Positions 8,669 through 17,336 of a stretch of DNA of 64,000 nucleotides are shown here, piece after piece. How positions within the stretch are numbered: the first letter of the stretch is position 1; each line of letters opens with the position of its first letter. Source of the DNA: Balneolaceae bacterium. GTDB taxonomy: Bacteria > Bacteroidota > Rhodothermia > Balneolales > Balneolaceae. A model generated the notes under the pieces. It had not been told where the DNA came from. It saw nothing but the letters and a program-made list of their open reading frames with translations, and did not search any database. The stretch is from NCBI GenBank assembly GCA_034521495.1, contig JAXHMK010000010.1, positions 496,001 through 560,000 on the forward strand. The letters are read 5' to 3'. Both the position numbers and the translations under genes were made by a program.

Positions 8669-9367
8669 ATGAACAGGGTAAGGCTGGATTACACAAATTC
8701 AAGCATTGTGTTTGTTGGCTTATTGCTCATCTCTATTGTGGCATTCTGGCCAACCTATTTTGCTGTTTTCTTTGATAGTGAATTCTACATCCATCTTCAT
8801 GTATTCTTTGCGGTTCTTTGGTTTGGCATGTTGATTGTTCAACCCTATCTCATTAAATCCCGGCGGCTTGATTTGCATCGGTTTGCAGGTAAGATCTCAT
8901 ACCTGATAGCACCCTTTGTAGTAATTAGTATAGGCCTGCTCGCTCATAACAATCTTATTCATGCTTCTGAATCTTTCTATCCTATTCAAACATACATCCT
9001 CTATTTACAGCTCTCATTGGCATTTTTGTTTGCTATCACCTATGGATGTGCAGTCTATTATCGAAAAACAAAAGCAATCCATTCGAGATGTATGATTGCA
9101 ACATCCTTTACATTTATTGACCCAATATTTGCTCGGCTTTTCAATATAGCAGATCTAAATACTCCTTTTAGCAATCAGGTGATTACATTTATGCTTGTCA
9201 ACCTCATCCTGGTTGTTCTTTCCATCCTGGATCGCAATAATAGAAAAGCAAAATGGGTGTATCCGAGTCTCTTGATTCTTTACCTGATTATAGAAATACC
9301 CATCTTCTTTAACCTGACCGGAATGAATTGGTGGCAATCGTTTGCTGAATGGTTTGGTTCATTGTGA
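8669..9367 (+). CDS. Multi-pass inner-membrane protein
   Basis: A 232-residue hydrophobic protein with about six or seven membrane helices (for example SIVFVGLLLISIVAFWPTYF, LAFLFAITYGCAVYY, LILVVLSILDRN). Several His residues lie near helix ends (YIHLHVFFAVLWFGML, LDLHRFAGKISYLIA, KAIHSRCMIA), a pattern seen in DUF2306-like proteins. No catalytic motif is recognised. It is monocistronic, with 80 bases to the next gene. Confidence 0.7.
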   Translation: MNRVRLDYTNSSIVFVGLLLISIVAFWPTYFAVFFDSEFYIHLHVFFAVLWFGMLIVQPYLIKSRRLDLHRFAGKISYLIAPFVVISIGLLAHNNLIHASESFYPIQTYILYLQLSLAFLFAITYGCAVYYRKTKAIHSRCMIATSFTFIDPIFARLFNIADLNTPFSNQVITFMLVNLILVVLSILDRNNRKAKWVYPSLLILYLIIEIPIFFNLTGMNWWQSFAEWFGSL

Positions 9368-9447
9368 AATTATCTCAAAAAAGAGGTAACCTACCGAACG
9401 GTTTGATCATAAATAGTGCTTATTCGGATGAACAAAAATGAATTCTT

Positions 9448-9750
9448 ATGAGCACGGATTACAAAGAAAAGTACAGCATCGAGCCTCACGAAGCTGATCG
9501 AATCATAGGCATGGCATGGGAAGATCGAACTCCCTTTGAAGCGATTGAAGTCCAGTTTGGCTTAAGCGAAGATGAGGTAATCGATTTTATGCGTCGTAAT
9601 CTCAAAGAGAATAGTTTCAGGCGATGGAGACGCAGAGTTTCAGGACGAGAGACCAAACACAGAAAGCTTCGAAAAAATGAGGTTAACCGCTTTGTCTCCC
9701 CGGCTCAAAACCCGATTACGAATAACCGAATTTCCAAGAAGAGGTATTAG
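9448..9750 (+). CDS. TIGR03643/DUF2805-family small protein
   Basis: A 100-residue basic protein. The N-terminal 60 residues (HEADRIIGMAWEDRTPFEAI, FGLSEDEVIDFMRRNL, SFRRWRRRVSGRETKH) match the family of small conserved proteins known as TIGR03643/DUF2805, which has a helix-turn-helix-like start and an Arg-rich centre. The function of the family is not known to me; the charge and the fold suggest nucleic-acid binding. The C-terminal 35 residues are basic and probably disordered. Confidence 0.75.
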   Translation: MSTDYKEKYSIEPHEADRIIGMAWEDRTPFEAIEVQFGLSEDEVIDFMRRNLKENSFRRWRRRVSGRETKHRKLRKNEVNRFVSPAQNPITNNRISKKRY

Positions 9751-9753
9751 ACA

Positions 9754-9782
9754 CAAAAAAAGCGCTGCTATAAGACAGCGCT
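9754..9782 (-). terminator. Rho-independent terminator for the TPR-protein gene
   Basis: The stem AGCGCTG/CAGCGCT with an 8-base loop is followed by a run of seven Ts on the minus strand (As on plus, 9754-9761). It lies 20 bases after the stop of the minus-strand gene and directly after the converging plus-strand gene. Confidence 0.85.
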
Positions 9783-9802
9783 CGTAGAGTAACTCGGTAT
9801 TT

Positions 9803-10939
9803 TTACATTTTCGGTAATCCATCCCCATCCGGCATGGGGGCAAAATTGGAGTGAACCAGCTTCCAACCGCCATCTTCCAACAGCCAAACCTCAGATGCCC
9901 GGGTGTGATAATCCACATCATCTCCTGAATCATTCATTGTATAATTTCCGGTGCTTGTGTAGGTGGTAATAGCCATATCCATGGCTTGATTAAAGTAAAC
10001 GTTGATTCCATCCACTTCCCATTCATTCCACGTAAAACTTGTGTTATCCATAGGTTCATTAATAGCCATACATGGATTCATATTAGAATTACATCCAATC
10101 ATGGTCATTCCCTCGGGCTGGAATTTTTTCGCACCCTCGGTATCATTCATCATTGTGTAATGAATGCGTTCTTTTGTATAAGTTTTGATTGAATCTGTCA
10201 AAGCTTCTTGATTGGACGTCCGCCAGTAAATTCCCGCATTTCTTTGATACGCAGAGGGACCGGCCGCATAATTCATTGCTTGTAATTGACTGTCGAGAGC
10301 TTTTTCAAAATCACCGGCTTCTGCATAATGTTCAGCCCTGGAATCGTATGCGTTAGGTCCGTCATGCATGGCAATTGCTTTTTCGATGGTTTCAATTGCC
10401 ATATCCAAATCTCTTTCCACTTCATCATCCCATGTATATGCATACGAAATCATGTTGTACGCAGGAGATGCATAATTAGGAAATGATTCTGCAAACTCCT
10501 CAAAAGCTGGTAACTGTTCATCACTGGCCATTGCTCCCCATAATTGAAATAACGGAACATCCGGATGGTCATTTGCTGCGCTCATTCTAACTTCCTGCCA
10601 ATCATCTTGCTCATTGACCATAATTGTGTACCACGCCATTTCACTTTCTGAAAGGTTTGATGTATCTAAATTTTCAAGCTGCTCGGCCCGATTTCCAAAG
10701 TTACCACCCATGGCTGCATTAATTTTTAATAGTTTGGCTGCACCACAATTTGGATCAACCATAAGAGCGGCATTCGCCATGCCCACTGCAAATGGTGTTT
10801 CAAGATTTACCATGTGTGCAATGGCCTGGTCGGTGATATTGGATGCTGTTGAATTACACGATTTACCCGGTAACCATTGTGCATAAACCGTGCTTGAACA
10901 TAGAAAGCATATAGCAATGGTTGTCATCAATTTATTCAT
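9803..10939 (-). CDS. Exported TPR-like protein with C-terminal SnoaL-like domain
   Basis: A 378-residue exported protein (signal peptide MNKLMTTIAICFLCSSTVYAQ). Residues of about 35-260 are helical repeats of TPR type (YNMISYAYTWDDEVERDLDM; AYDSRAEHYAEAGDFEKALD; AYQRNAGIYWRTSNQEALTD). The last 80 residues (VYFNQAMDMAITTYTSTGNY, then ASEVWLLEDGGWKLVHSNFA) resemble the NTF2/SnoaL fold with its usual ending. Function is unknown; a periplasmic or surface role is likely. It is monocistronic with its own terminator. Confidence 0.72.
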   Translation of the reverse strand: MNKLMTTIAICFLCSSTVYAQWLPGKSCNSTASNITDQAIAHMVNLETPFAVGMANAALMVDPNCGAAKLLKINAAMGGNFGNRAEQLENLDTSNLSESEMAWYTIMVNEQDDWQEVRMSAANDHPDVPLFQLWGAMASDEQLPAFEEFAESFPNYASPAYNMISYAYTWDDEVERDLDMAIETIEKAIAMHDGPNAYDSRAEHYAEAGDFEKALDSQLQAMNYAAGPSAYQRNAGIYWRTSNQEALTDSIKTYTKERIHYTMMNDTEGAKKFQPEGMTMIGCNSNMNPCMAINEPMDNTSFTWNEWEVDGINVYFNQAMDMAITTYTSTGNYTMNDSGDDVDYHTRASEVWLLEDGGWKLVHSNFAPMPDGDGLPKM

Positions 10940-11307
10940 AACTTGTTCCCCTTTTTATGCCGTAAGAAATGCAAGGCATAGTTTATATTTGCAGAAATCA
11001 AGGTTTGATACCACAAAAACTTGATCTCTCTGTTATCATAAACATCAATTAACGCTAAATCTGTATAATATCCTAATCCACTGTATTTATTAAGGTTATT
11101 CTAATCTATAATTTTTAAAAACTACATTTACTCTTAATTCCTCTGTTTAATTCAGAATCGCTTCTCTCTATCAATTGCTGGTACCACAAATACTGATAAA
11201 GTAGATATCAGGATATATGTCGATTTTTTACAATCATTCTGCCCTGTCAGCTCATAGCTTCTCTATAAACAAACACAAATAGAAATTAGAACTAAACAAT
11301 AAAGATT
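10940..11307. other. Intergenic region with no gene seen
   Basis: An AT-rich 368-base gap between two divergent genes. No ORF with coding character and no strong hairpin was seen. A short, imperfect direct repeat occurs: TACCACAAAAACTTGAT near 11011 and TACCACAAATACTGAT near 11182. The gap probably holds both promoters, but no clear TTTG/TAnnTTTG pair was found. Confidence 0.6.
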
Positions 11308-11754
11308 GTGGACAACCATCAAACTTCAAGAAAATTAAAATTTTGGGGGATGGTGCTATTCCTCTTCGGGTTAATAACCGGCTTTGCTATCATGGCTTTT
11401 ACAAACCCGAGACAAGGGTTAGCCGCTCATCTGGAAGGAGTAATGAATGGGATGTTTTTAGTAATTGCAGGTTTTGTATGGTCTGAATTAATGCTTTCAC
11501 AGCGATTCAGGAACGTTTTGTACTGGACACTCCTTTATGGAACGTTTGCAAACTGGGGTTTCACTATTGTAGGAGCTATCTTCGGTACCTCAGAAACCAC
11601 TCCAATAGCGGGTGCAGGATACTCCGGAACAGAACTGCAAGAAACTATTGTGTCTGCAGGTTTACTAACTGTGGGCCTGACTATGGTTTTCTCGTTGATT
11701 GTTATTGTCTATGGACTTCGGGGTAAAATGAAAGTAAAGAATGAGAGCAATTAA
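11308..11754 (+). CDS. Small four-helix membrane protein, hydroxylaminobenzene mutase-like
   Basis: A 148-residue protein with four predicted membrane helices. The opening after the first helix, TNPRQGLAAHLEGVMNGMFL, resembles what I recall of hydroxylaminobenzene mutase (HabA/HabB), which rearranges hydroxylaminobenzene to aminophenol. Small membrane proteins of this family are common in genomes with no nitrobenzene degradation, so the real substrate may differ. The start is a GTG at 11308; no better ATG precedes the conserved part. The AraC regulator gene follows after a 139-base gap. Confidence 0.6.
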   Translation: MDNHQTSRKLKFWGMVLFLFGLITGFAIMAFTNPRQGLAAHLEGVMNGMFLVIAGFVWSELMLSQRFRNVLYWTLLYGTFANWGFTIVGAIFGTSETTPIAGAGYSGTELQETIVSAGLLTVGLTMVFSLIVIVYGLRGKMKVKNESN

Positions 11755-11893
11755 CGAGAATATTATTGCAGTATCTTGAACCGAAATCCCGTCTTAAAGA
11801 AATCTCGCTTTTTAGATTCGATTTTATTTGCTTGTAGTAAGCTTATTATCAGCTTCAGCTGATCTCTATGCTTTAAAACAAACTACAATCAAC

Positions 11894-12712
11894 ATGTCTA
11901 TATCAATTCTTGAGTACCATCCGGGTGAACCGCTTCAGCCATTTGTAGAACTATTTTGGGAAGGCCGATTTAATATCAGTCAACATGGTATTTTGAAACA
12001 GAGAGTGGTGCCAAATGGGTTTGTTGAATTAATTATTCACTTCTCAGATCTTCACTGCGATCTTAAACGAAAAAGAGCCTGGTCTCAATCACCCGATTAT
12101 ACAATTATTGGCTTGCATTCCAAGCCGTATGAAGTACAATTCAGTGATCTGGTACATGCGTTTGGCATCCGGTTCAAACCGGAGGGAATCTACAACCTCT
12201 TTGGCATCCCGGCATCTTTGTTTCGGGAGGGATATGATGATATGAAACTTATCCTGGGGCCAACATTTCATTACTTTTGTGAAGAGTTAAGGGATGCTTG
12301 TAACGGCAGGAAACGTTTAGATTTAGCCAAGCAATATCTGATCACACAGCTTCAAAAGAATAACCCAGAACTGACCTATGTGAATCGGGCGGCAGAGTTG
12401 ATTCGAAACACCAATGAGTTTGATAAAATTGAAGAATTACCCAATATAGTTTATGTCAGCTTACGTCAATTAGAGCGGGAGTTCAAAGAAAAAATTGGAA
12501 CAACTCCCAAAAGATATATGCGGATTAACCGGCTCAACGAAGTCTATAAAATGCTGGAGAATCAAAAAAAGCTGAATTATTCAAAAGTGGCCTATGAATG
12601 CGGATATTCTGATCAATCTCATTTTATCCGGGACTTTAAAAGTATCATGGGAGTTAAGCCTACAATTTTTGTTAAAAACAGGCACCAATTTCTCGTTTCT
12701 GGCACAACGTAA
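11894..12712 (+). CDS. AraC-family transcriptional regulator
   Basis: A 272-residue regulator when started at the ATG at 11894 (MSISILEYHPGEPLQPFVEL). A TTG at 11828 would add 22 residues of poor quality and is not preferred. The N-terminal domain (about 1-150) is of the DUF6597 type common in Bacteroidota. The C-terminal 100 residues have two helix-turn-helix motifs: IVYVSLRQLEREFKEKIGTT with PKRYMRINRL, and KVAYECGYSDQSHFIRDFKS with KPTIF. The target is unknown; neighbouring genes 11308-11754 and 12840-13634 are candidates. Confidence 0.88.
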   Translation: MSISILEYHPGEPLQPFVELFWEGRFNISQHGILKQRVVPNGFVELIIHFSDLHCDLKRKRAWSQSPDYTIIGLHSKPYEVQFSDLVHAFGIRFKPEGIYNLFGIPASLFREGYDDMKLILGPTFHYFCEELRDACNGRKRLDLAKQYLITQLQKNNPELTYVNRAAELIRNTNEFDKIEELPNIVYVSLRQLEREFKEKIGTTPKRYMRINRLNEVYKMLENQKKLNYSKVAYECGYSDQSHFIRDFKSIMGVKPTIFVKNRHQFLVSGTT

Positions 12713-12741
12713 ATAATAAAATATCATTCAAATTTATTCTA

Positions 12742-12757
12742 AAAAAAGCGCTTTTTT
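12742..12757 (+). terminator. Possible terminator AAAAAAGCGCTTTTTT
   Basis: A 16-bp perfect palindrome 30 bases after the AraC gene, ending in six Ts. The stem is mostly A-T, so it is weak, but position and T-run fit a terminator for the plus strand. Confidence 0.45.
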
Positions 12758-12793
12758 ATAATTCTGAGTAAGATATTTTACAATTTGTTTGAA

Positions 12794-12801
12794 TAATTTT
12801 G
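12794..12801 (+). promoter_or_regulatory. Candidate Bacteroidota-type -7 element TAATTTTG
   Basis: TAATTTTG matches the TAnnTTTG -7 consensus known for the Bacteroidota primary sigma factor, 39 bases before the ATG of the exported protein at 12840. The expected TTTG 19-21 bases upstream is only approximate (ATTTTA near 12775), so this is a moderate candidate. Confidence 0.4.
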
Positions 12802-12839
12802 TTAATTAAGGTAAACCCAAATAAAAAGGGAATACTGGT

Positions 12840-13634
12840 ATGAAAAAGATAACTCTCTTCTCAATTCAACTGTTTCTGCTCGTAATTATATCGCAACCCG
12901 GAATCGCTCAATCAACTGAGGGATATTACATGCATATTGATTATGTAAATATTGACAAGAATGAAATCCCAACGTTCGAAAACCATATTTCTAATTTTCT
13001 CAAACCTGTACAAGAGTCACGTATAAATGAGGATATTATAGACGAATGGTATTTCTATAAAGTAGCCTATCCCGGTACTCAAGAACCAAAATATAATTAC
13101 GTGGTTGTATCTATCAGTGAGGAACTGACAGATTTTGATGATTCAAATGAAAGGATATTTGATCGGATATCTGAGATGTCTGATGCTCAAATGACCGAGA
13201 ATTTCAAAAAAATGTTAATCCCTTATCGCTCGGAATTATGGCGGGTTAATAACAGTGTATTAACGGATGAATCCGCGAAGATGAGCAAATACTTTATAAT
13301 GGACTATATGGATGTCCACCTTGGAATGGAATATGCTTATCAAATGATGGAAGACGAGGTTGCCCTGCCTATTCACGAATACCGAATGGAAATTGATCAG
13401 ATGAACGGTTGGGAACTTTTCAGCCTCATTGTTCCGGGGGGTACTGAATATGGATACAATTTTGCAACCGGAAACTATTACTCAAATCTCAGGCATTTTG
13501 AATTTGGCTTCACGGAAGAGATCATTCGCCAAAGCCACGCCGATACTGACGTTAACGAGATAAATGAAACCTTTTCTGAAACAAGGGATTTGGTACGCTC
13601 GGAAGTTTGGGAGCTCATTGAATATGTAAATTAA
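12840..13634 (+). CDS. Exported protein with an internal duplication
   Basis: A 264-residue exported protein (signal peptide to about residue 24, GIAQ). It has two clear repeats. The first holds YYMHIDYVNIDKNEI, EWYFYKVAYPGTQEPKYNYV and RSELWRV; the second holds YFIMDYMDVHLGMEY, GWELFSLIVPGGTEYGYNFA and RSEVWELI. The order of matching segments is the same in both, so the gene arose by duplication of a domain of about 110 residues, probably an alpha-beta barrel type. I do not know the family. The exported protein at 6883-7665 has the same layout. A terminator follows. Confidence 0.72.
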   Translation: MKKITLFSIQLFLLVIISQPGIAQSTEGYYMHIDYVNIDKNEIPTFENHISNFLKPVQESRINEDIIDEWYFYKVAYPGTQEPKYNYVVVSISEELTDFDDSNERIFDRISEMSDAQMTENFKKMLIPYRSELWRVNNSVLTDESAKMSKYFIMDYMDVHLGMEYAYQMMEDEVALPIHEYRMEIDQMNGWELFSLIVPGGTEYGYNFATGNYYSNLRHFEFGFTEEIIRQSHADTDVNEINETFSETRDLVRSEVWELIEYVN

Positions 13635-13663
13635 ACGAACGTCTCTCATAGAGAACACAATTT

Positions 13664-13698
13664 CCCTCCTCATCTTTAATCCGTGAGGAGGGTTATTT
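13664..13698 (+). terminator. Rho-independent terminator
   Basis: A 9-bp stem CCCTCCTCA/TGAGGAGGG with an 11-base loop, followed by TTATTTAA on the plus strand, 29 bases after the exported-protein gene. The T-rich tail overlaps the stop codon of the convergent nuclease gene. Confidence 0.8.
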
Positions 13699-14937
13699 AA
13701 TATAACTCATCTTTTGTGTACGGCTCTCACCTGTTCCCAATTCCAATCTGTAGATATAAATTCCGCTGCTTAACCCGGATGCGTCAAATGTAAGTGTATG
13801 TTCTCCGGCGTTATATGGCTCTTGATCGGTTACAACAGAAATGGTACGCCCCATCATATCATATACACTCAGGCTTACAGTAGTTGGGGAATTTAGTTCA
13901 AAAGGAATGGTAGTTGCGGGATTAAACGGATTGGGATAGTTGGGGCCAACCGCAAATTCATCCGGAAGTTCAACAAATGTATCTTCGAAATTTTCTGTAA
14001 AATCAAAGCGTGTCCACACCGGGGCATGATCGGACGTTGTTGATTCAAAATTTTGGATATAACTGATATCTGCAACCTGTTGAGCTCCCTGAATATGGAT
14101 CTTTTTTAATGTGTTCGTTGCAATAATATGATCGATAAAACTTCGGAACTGTTCTGACAGATAGGAGGCTTGGCCATCTTCTTCGAGCGGTAAGGTAATT
14201 GGCAGATAGAAATCATCCTCTACAAAAGGAGAATAGGGTGATGGTTCATTTTGATATGTGGATTCGGTTAAACCATCATTAAAATCACCCAAAACCAGTA
14301 CACTTGCATTACTTCGGGATCGATCAAGATAGTTTTTTAATGATGCGGCAGAATTACTGCGCTGATTGTATGCATTTTGATCAGCGAAGGCTTTCGAGTG
14401 AAGATTGTAGGTGAACGTACGCAAAGTTTTTTCACCAATACTCAAATCGAATTCAAAGAATAAAGGAAAACGTCCACCTGCCCAATCATCTTCATCTTGT
14501 TGGGCCTCAAGCAAACCGGAGTCCAACGAATCTATAACTGATGTTCTAAACAGATAGGCTGTTTTCTGTTGTTGAACATAACTTGCGAAGAAACCGCTAA
14601 ACCCTTCAAGGCTGTCTCTCAGAGCAAAGAAAAGCGGCTTATTTACAATCTCCTGGAAAGCATAGAGATCTGCATCGATTGTCCGTATGACCTCAATCAC
14701 ATTTTGCAGTTGAAGTTGATCATTATCAGGCCCTCTTTCAGAATCTCCAAACCACTCAATATTCCATGTCACAACATCAAACGTGCTGTCTTTAGAGATC
14801 TCCTGGAATGAAAATTCGGGTCTATCCTGGGCATGGATGGAATACACTGTAGAGAAAATCAACAGAATCAGAAGGGCTGCTTTCGGAATCTGTTGCCTGC
14901 AAAAAAGTCGTTGAATCATAGTCTTTAAATTGTGCAT
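13693..14937 (-). CDS. Secreted endonuclease/exonuclease/phosphatase with T9SS sorting domain
   Basis: A 414-residue secreted protein of the DNase I-like/EEP fold. Motifs in order: VTWNIEWFG, FQEI (metal-binding Glu), LGDFNDG, IDHIIAT and TSDHAPVW, which is a complete active site. The last 85 or so residues, opening NYPNPFNPATTI and ending in RTQKMSYIK, are a type A C-terminal sorting domain of the type IX secretion system. I place the start at 14937 (MHNLKTMIQRLF, then a signal peptide ending in SIHAQ). The frame stays open to 15201, but the extra 88 residues have no signal-peptide logic. Probable role: extracellular nucleic-acid or phosphate scavenging. Confidence 0.85.
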   Translation of the reverse strand: MHNLKTMIQRLFCRQQIPKAALLILLIFSTVYSIHAQDRPEFSFQEISKDSTFDVVTWNIEWFGDSERGPDNDQLQLQNVIEVIRTIDADLYAFQEIVNKPLFFALRDSLEGFSGFFASYVQQQKTAYLFRTSVIDSLDSGLLEAQQDEDDWAGGRFPLFFEFDLSIGEKTLRTFTYNLHSKAFADQNAYNQRSNSAASLKNYLDRSRSNASVLVLGDFNDGLTESTYQNEPSPYSPFVEDDFYLPITLPLEEDGQASYLSEQFRSFIDHIIATNTLKKIHIQGAQQVADISYIQNFESTTSDHAPVWTRFDFTENFEDTFVELPDEFAVGPNYPNPFNPATTIPFELNSPTTVSLSVYDMMGRTISVVTDQEPYNAGEHTLTFDASGLSSGIYIYRLELGTGESRTQKMSYIK

Positions 14938-15233
14938 AATTTTTAAATAACCGGCTGTCGATTTCAACTCGACTGCCGAATTTGGGGCAATGATGCGGTA
15001 TTTGACAGACACTTTAAAAGAGCTTTCCAGAAAACCAAACCGCCGATGCCTTGTCTGCAAGAAGGAATCGCCAGCCCAAAAATTCAATGGGCAGGGTACT
15101 CCCGGTAAAGTATAAAACAAGCTGAATATAAAGCGCAAAAACAGTTTGTAAATTCTCTTCTTTCTGTTTTGATTCGAGCAGGATATATTCCACCTGTTCA
15201 ACCAATCCCGAAATTTGTAGGCTAAAAAATTAT

Positions 15234-15875
15234 ATGATTAATGAACCGTCTTTTCTGCCCAACCACGCGGGGTGGATAGAAGTTGTTTGCGGCGGGATGT
15301 TTAGCGGAAAAACTGAAGAACTTATTCGCAGGGCGAGGCGTGCTCATATTGCAGGGCAAAAAGTAGTAATTGTAAAACCTGCGCTTGATAACAGATACAG
15401 TGATTCTGAGGTTGTATCTCACAATGAGAACACTCTGCCGGGATTAACAGTAGATACCGCCGATCAAATTATCTTGTTAACATCATCCGCAAAAGTAGTG
15501 TGTATTGACGAAGCACAGTTTTTTGATGATCGCTTAATTGAGGTGGTAAATACGTTAGCAGACGACGGCAAGCGGGTCATCATCGCCGGGTTAGATATGG
15601 ATTTTGAAGGCCGCCCTTTTAAACCGATGCCTCAATTACTGGCCATTGCGGAGTATGTTACAAAATTACATGCCATCTGTGCAGAAAGCGGAATGATGGC
15701 AAATTTCTCTCAGCGTGTTGTTGAGAACGAAGACCGGCTTCTCGTCGGCGAAAAAGATTCCTACGAACCTCGTGCCAGGCACTGCTTCCGCCCTCCTGTT
15801 GACAAAAAGCGTGGTAAAGCACTCCCGCCTTTAAATCAAACTTCACCTGATACAACAAAAGAAGAAAAATCTTAA
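15234..15875 (+). CDS. tdk: Thymidine kinase
   Basis: Type II thymidine kinase, which makes dTMP from thymidine and ATP for salvage. It has 213 residues. The P-loop is GGMFSGKTEELIRRARRA, the Asp-Glu motif is CIDEAQFF, and GLDMDFEGRPF is the conserved loop. The C-terminal zinc site is odd: family members usually show CxxC in two places, but here the first is ICAESG and the second RHCFRP, so only one Cys of each pair remains. It overlaps the transporter gene by one base (TAATG), and the two form a nucleoside-uptake operon. Confidence 0.93.
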   Translation: MINEPSFLPNHAGWIEVVCGGMFSGKTEELIRRARRAHIAGQKVVIVKPALDNRYSDSEVVSHNENTLPGLTVDTADQIILLTSSAKVVCIDEAQFFDDRLIEVVNTLADDGKRVIIAGLDMDFEGRPFKPMPQLLAIAEYVTKLHAICAESGMMANFSQRVVENEDRLLVGEKDSYEPRARHCFRPPVDKKRGKALPPLNQTSPDTTKEEKS

Positions 15876-17203
15876 TGGATATACTCAGAGGCGTTATTGG
15901 GATGGTTGCGATTATTGGTATCGCAGTAGCTTTCAGCAATAATCGAAAAGCGATCAACTGGAAACTTGTTGGAACGGGACTTGGTATTCAATTTGTATTG
16001 GCTGTCTTTATTTTGAAAGGCTCAAATATGGCTGAATACTGGGCTCCCCTTGGTTGGCCAAAAGCCTTTTTCAGCTGGGTATCAAGCTTTTTTGTGATTG
16101 TTCTGGATTTTACAACTGAAGGCGCTGAATTTATTTTTGGTGATCTGGCTAAAAGTCCCGGTATGGAAGGCAGCCTTGGAAATTTCTTTGCCTTCCAGGT
16201 TCTCCCCACTATTGTCTTCTTTGCATCGCTGACCGCCATTCTATATCACTATGGAATTCTGCAAAAAGTTGTGAGCTGGATGTCATCCGGAATGCAGAAA
16301 CTGATGGGAACATCCGGGGCTGAATCACTTTCGGTAGTAGCCAATATTTTTGTTGGTCAGACAGAATCTCCCCTTGTAATTGAGCCTTACATCAAAAAAA
16401 TGACAAAATCTGAACTACTGACTGTTATGACAGGCGGAATGGCAACCATTGCCGGCGGTGTAATGGCTGCTTACGTACAGATGCTTGGCAATTCATATAG
16501 TACAGCTCAGGGAGTCCCATTGGATGTGGGACGGCTGATGTTTGCCGAGCAGCTCTTGGGAGCCAGTTTAATGGCCGCTCCGGCTGCCCTCGTTATTGCG
16601 AAAGTAATTTTCCCCGAAACATCAGAACCGGCTACCAAAGGTGATGTAAAAATGAGTGTAGAAAAAACCGATGCAAACGGAATTGATGCTGCGGCAACCG
16701 GTGCCGGTACCGGTCTGAAATTAGCTGCAAATGTTGGTGCTATGTTACTGGCATTCATTGCATTACTTGCAATGGGAAACTATTTTTTGGCTGAGATTGG
16801 AAATCTTGTGGGGTTGAATCAAGCACTGGGTTTTGAATTGACGATCGAAACAATACTGGGCTGGGCAATTGCACCGATTGCTTTTATTGTTGGTGTACCC
16901 TGGGCTGATGCGATCAACATGGGCTCACTTATTGGCACAAAAGTTGTCTTGAATGAATTTGTTGCCTATTTACAGCTTGCCGATATGGTTGAGCAAAATG
17001 TGCTGTCTCCTAAAACCATTACCATGGCCACATTTGCTCTTTGTGGATTTGCTAATTTTTCATCTATCGCCATTCAGATTGGAGGCATTGGCGGCCTGGC
17101 TCCTACCCGAAAGTCTGAGCTGGCAAGCTTTGGTCTTCTCGCTGTATTGGCTGGTACACTTGCCAATCTTATGACGGCCACAATTGCCGGCATGCTCTAC
17201 TAA
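15875..17203 (+). CDS. Concentrative nucleoside transporter (CNT/NupC family)
   Basis: A 442-residue inner-membrane cation-coupled nucleoside importer. Family motifs seen: GQTESPLVIEPYIKKMTKSE, TGGMATIAGGVMAAYV, and near the C-terminus CGFANFSSIAIQIGGIGGLA with PTRKSELASFG. About ten membrane segments; the length is normal. A hydrophilic insert (about 245-275, SEPATKGDVKMSVEKTDANG) separates two membrane blocks, as in other CNTs. Coupled by a 1-base overlap to tdk, so uptake and phosphorylation of nucleosides are co-expressed. Confidence 0.93.
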   Translation: MDILRGVIGMVAIIGIAVAFSNNRKAINWKLVGTGLGIQFVLAVFILKGSNMAEYWAPLGWPKAFFSWVSSFFVIVLDFTTEGAEFIFGDLAKSPGMEGSLGNFFAFQVLPTIVFFASLTAILYHYGILQKVVSWMSSGMQKLMGTSGAESLSVVANIFVGQTESPLVIEPYIKKMTKSELLTVMTGGMATIAGGVMAAYVQMLGNSYSTAQGVPLDVGRLMFAEQLLGASLMAAPAALVIAKVIFPETSEPATKGDVKMSVEKTDANGIDAAATGAGTGLKLAANVGAMLLAFIALLAMGNYFLAEIGNLVGLNQALGFELTIETILGWAIAPIAFIVGVPWADAINMGSLIGTKVVLNEFVAYLQLADMVEQNVLSPKTITMATFALCGFANFSSIAIQIGGIGGLAPTRKSELASFGLLAVLAGTLANLMTATIAGMLY

Positions 17204-17336
17204 TCAACTCCTAAATATTCATTTTGAAGACGTACAATAAGGAATCATGAGAACTAAGACTCACAATTCACGCAAATTAGGAACTTGTGCGATCCAACGT
17301 TCAATTTACAAACTTAAACCCGTTAGAAAATTTATA

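Noticed and set aside
15014-15205. A 63-residue minus-strand frame before the nuclease gene
   Set aside because: It has a TTG start, no ribosome site and no recognisable family; it overlaps the non-signal extension of the nuclease frame.
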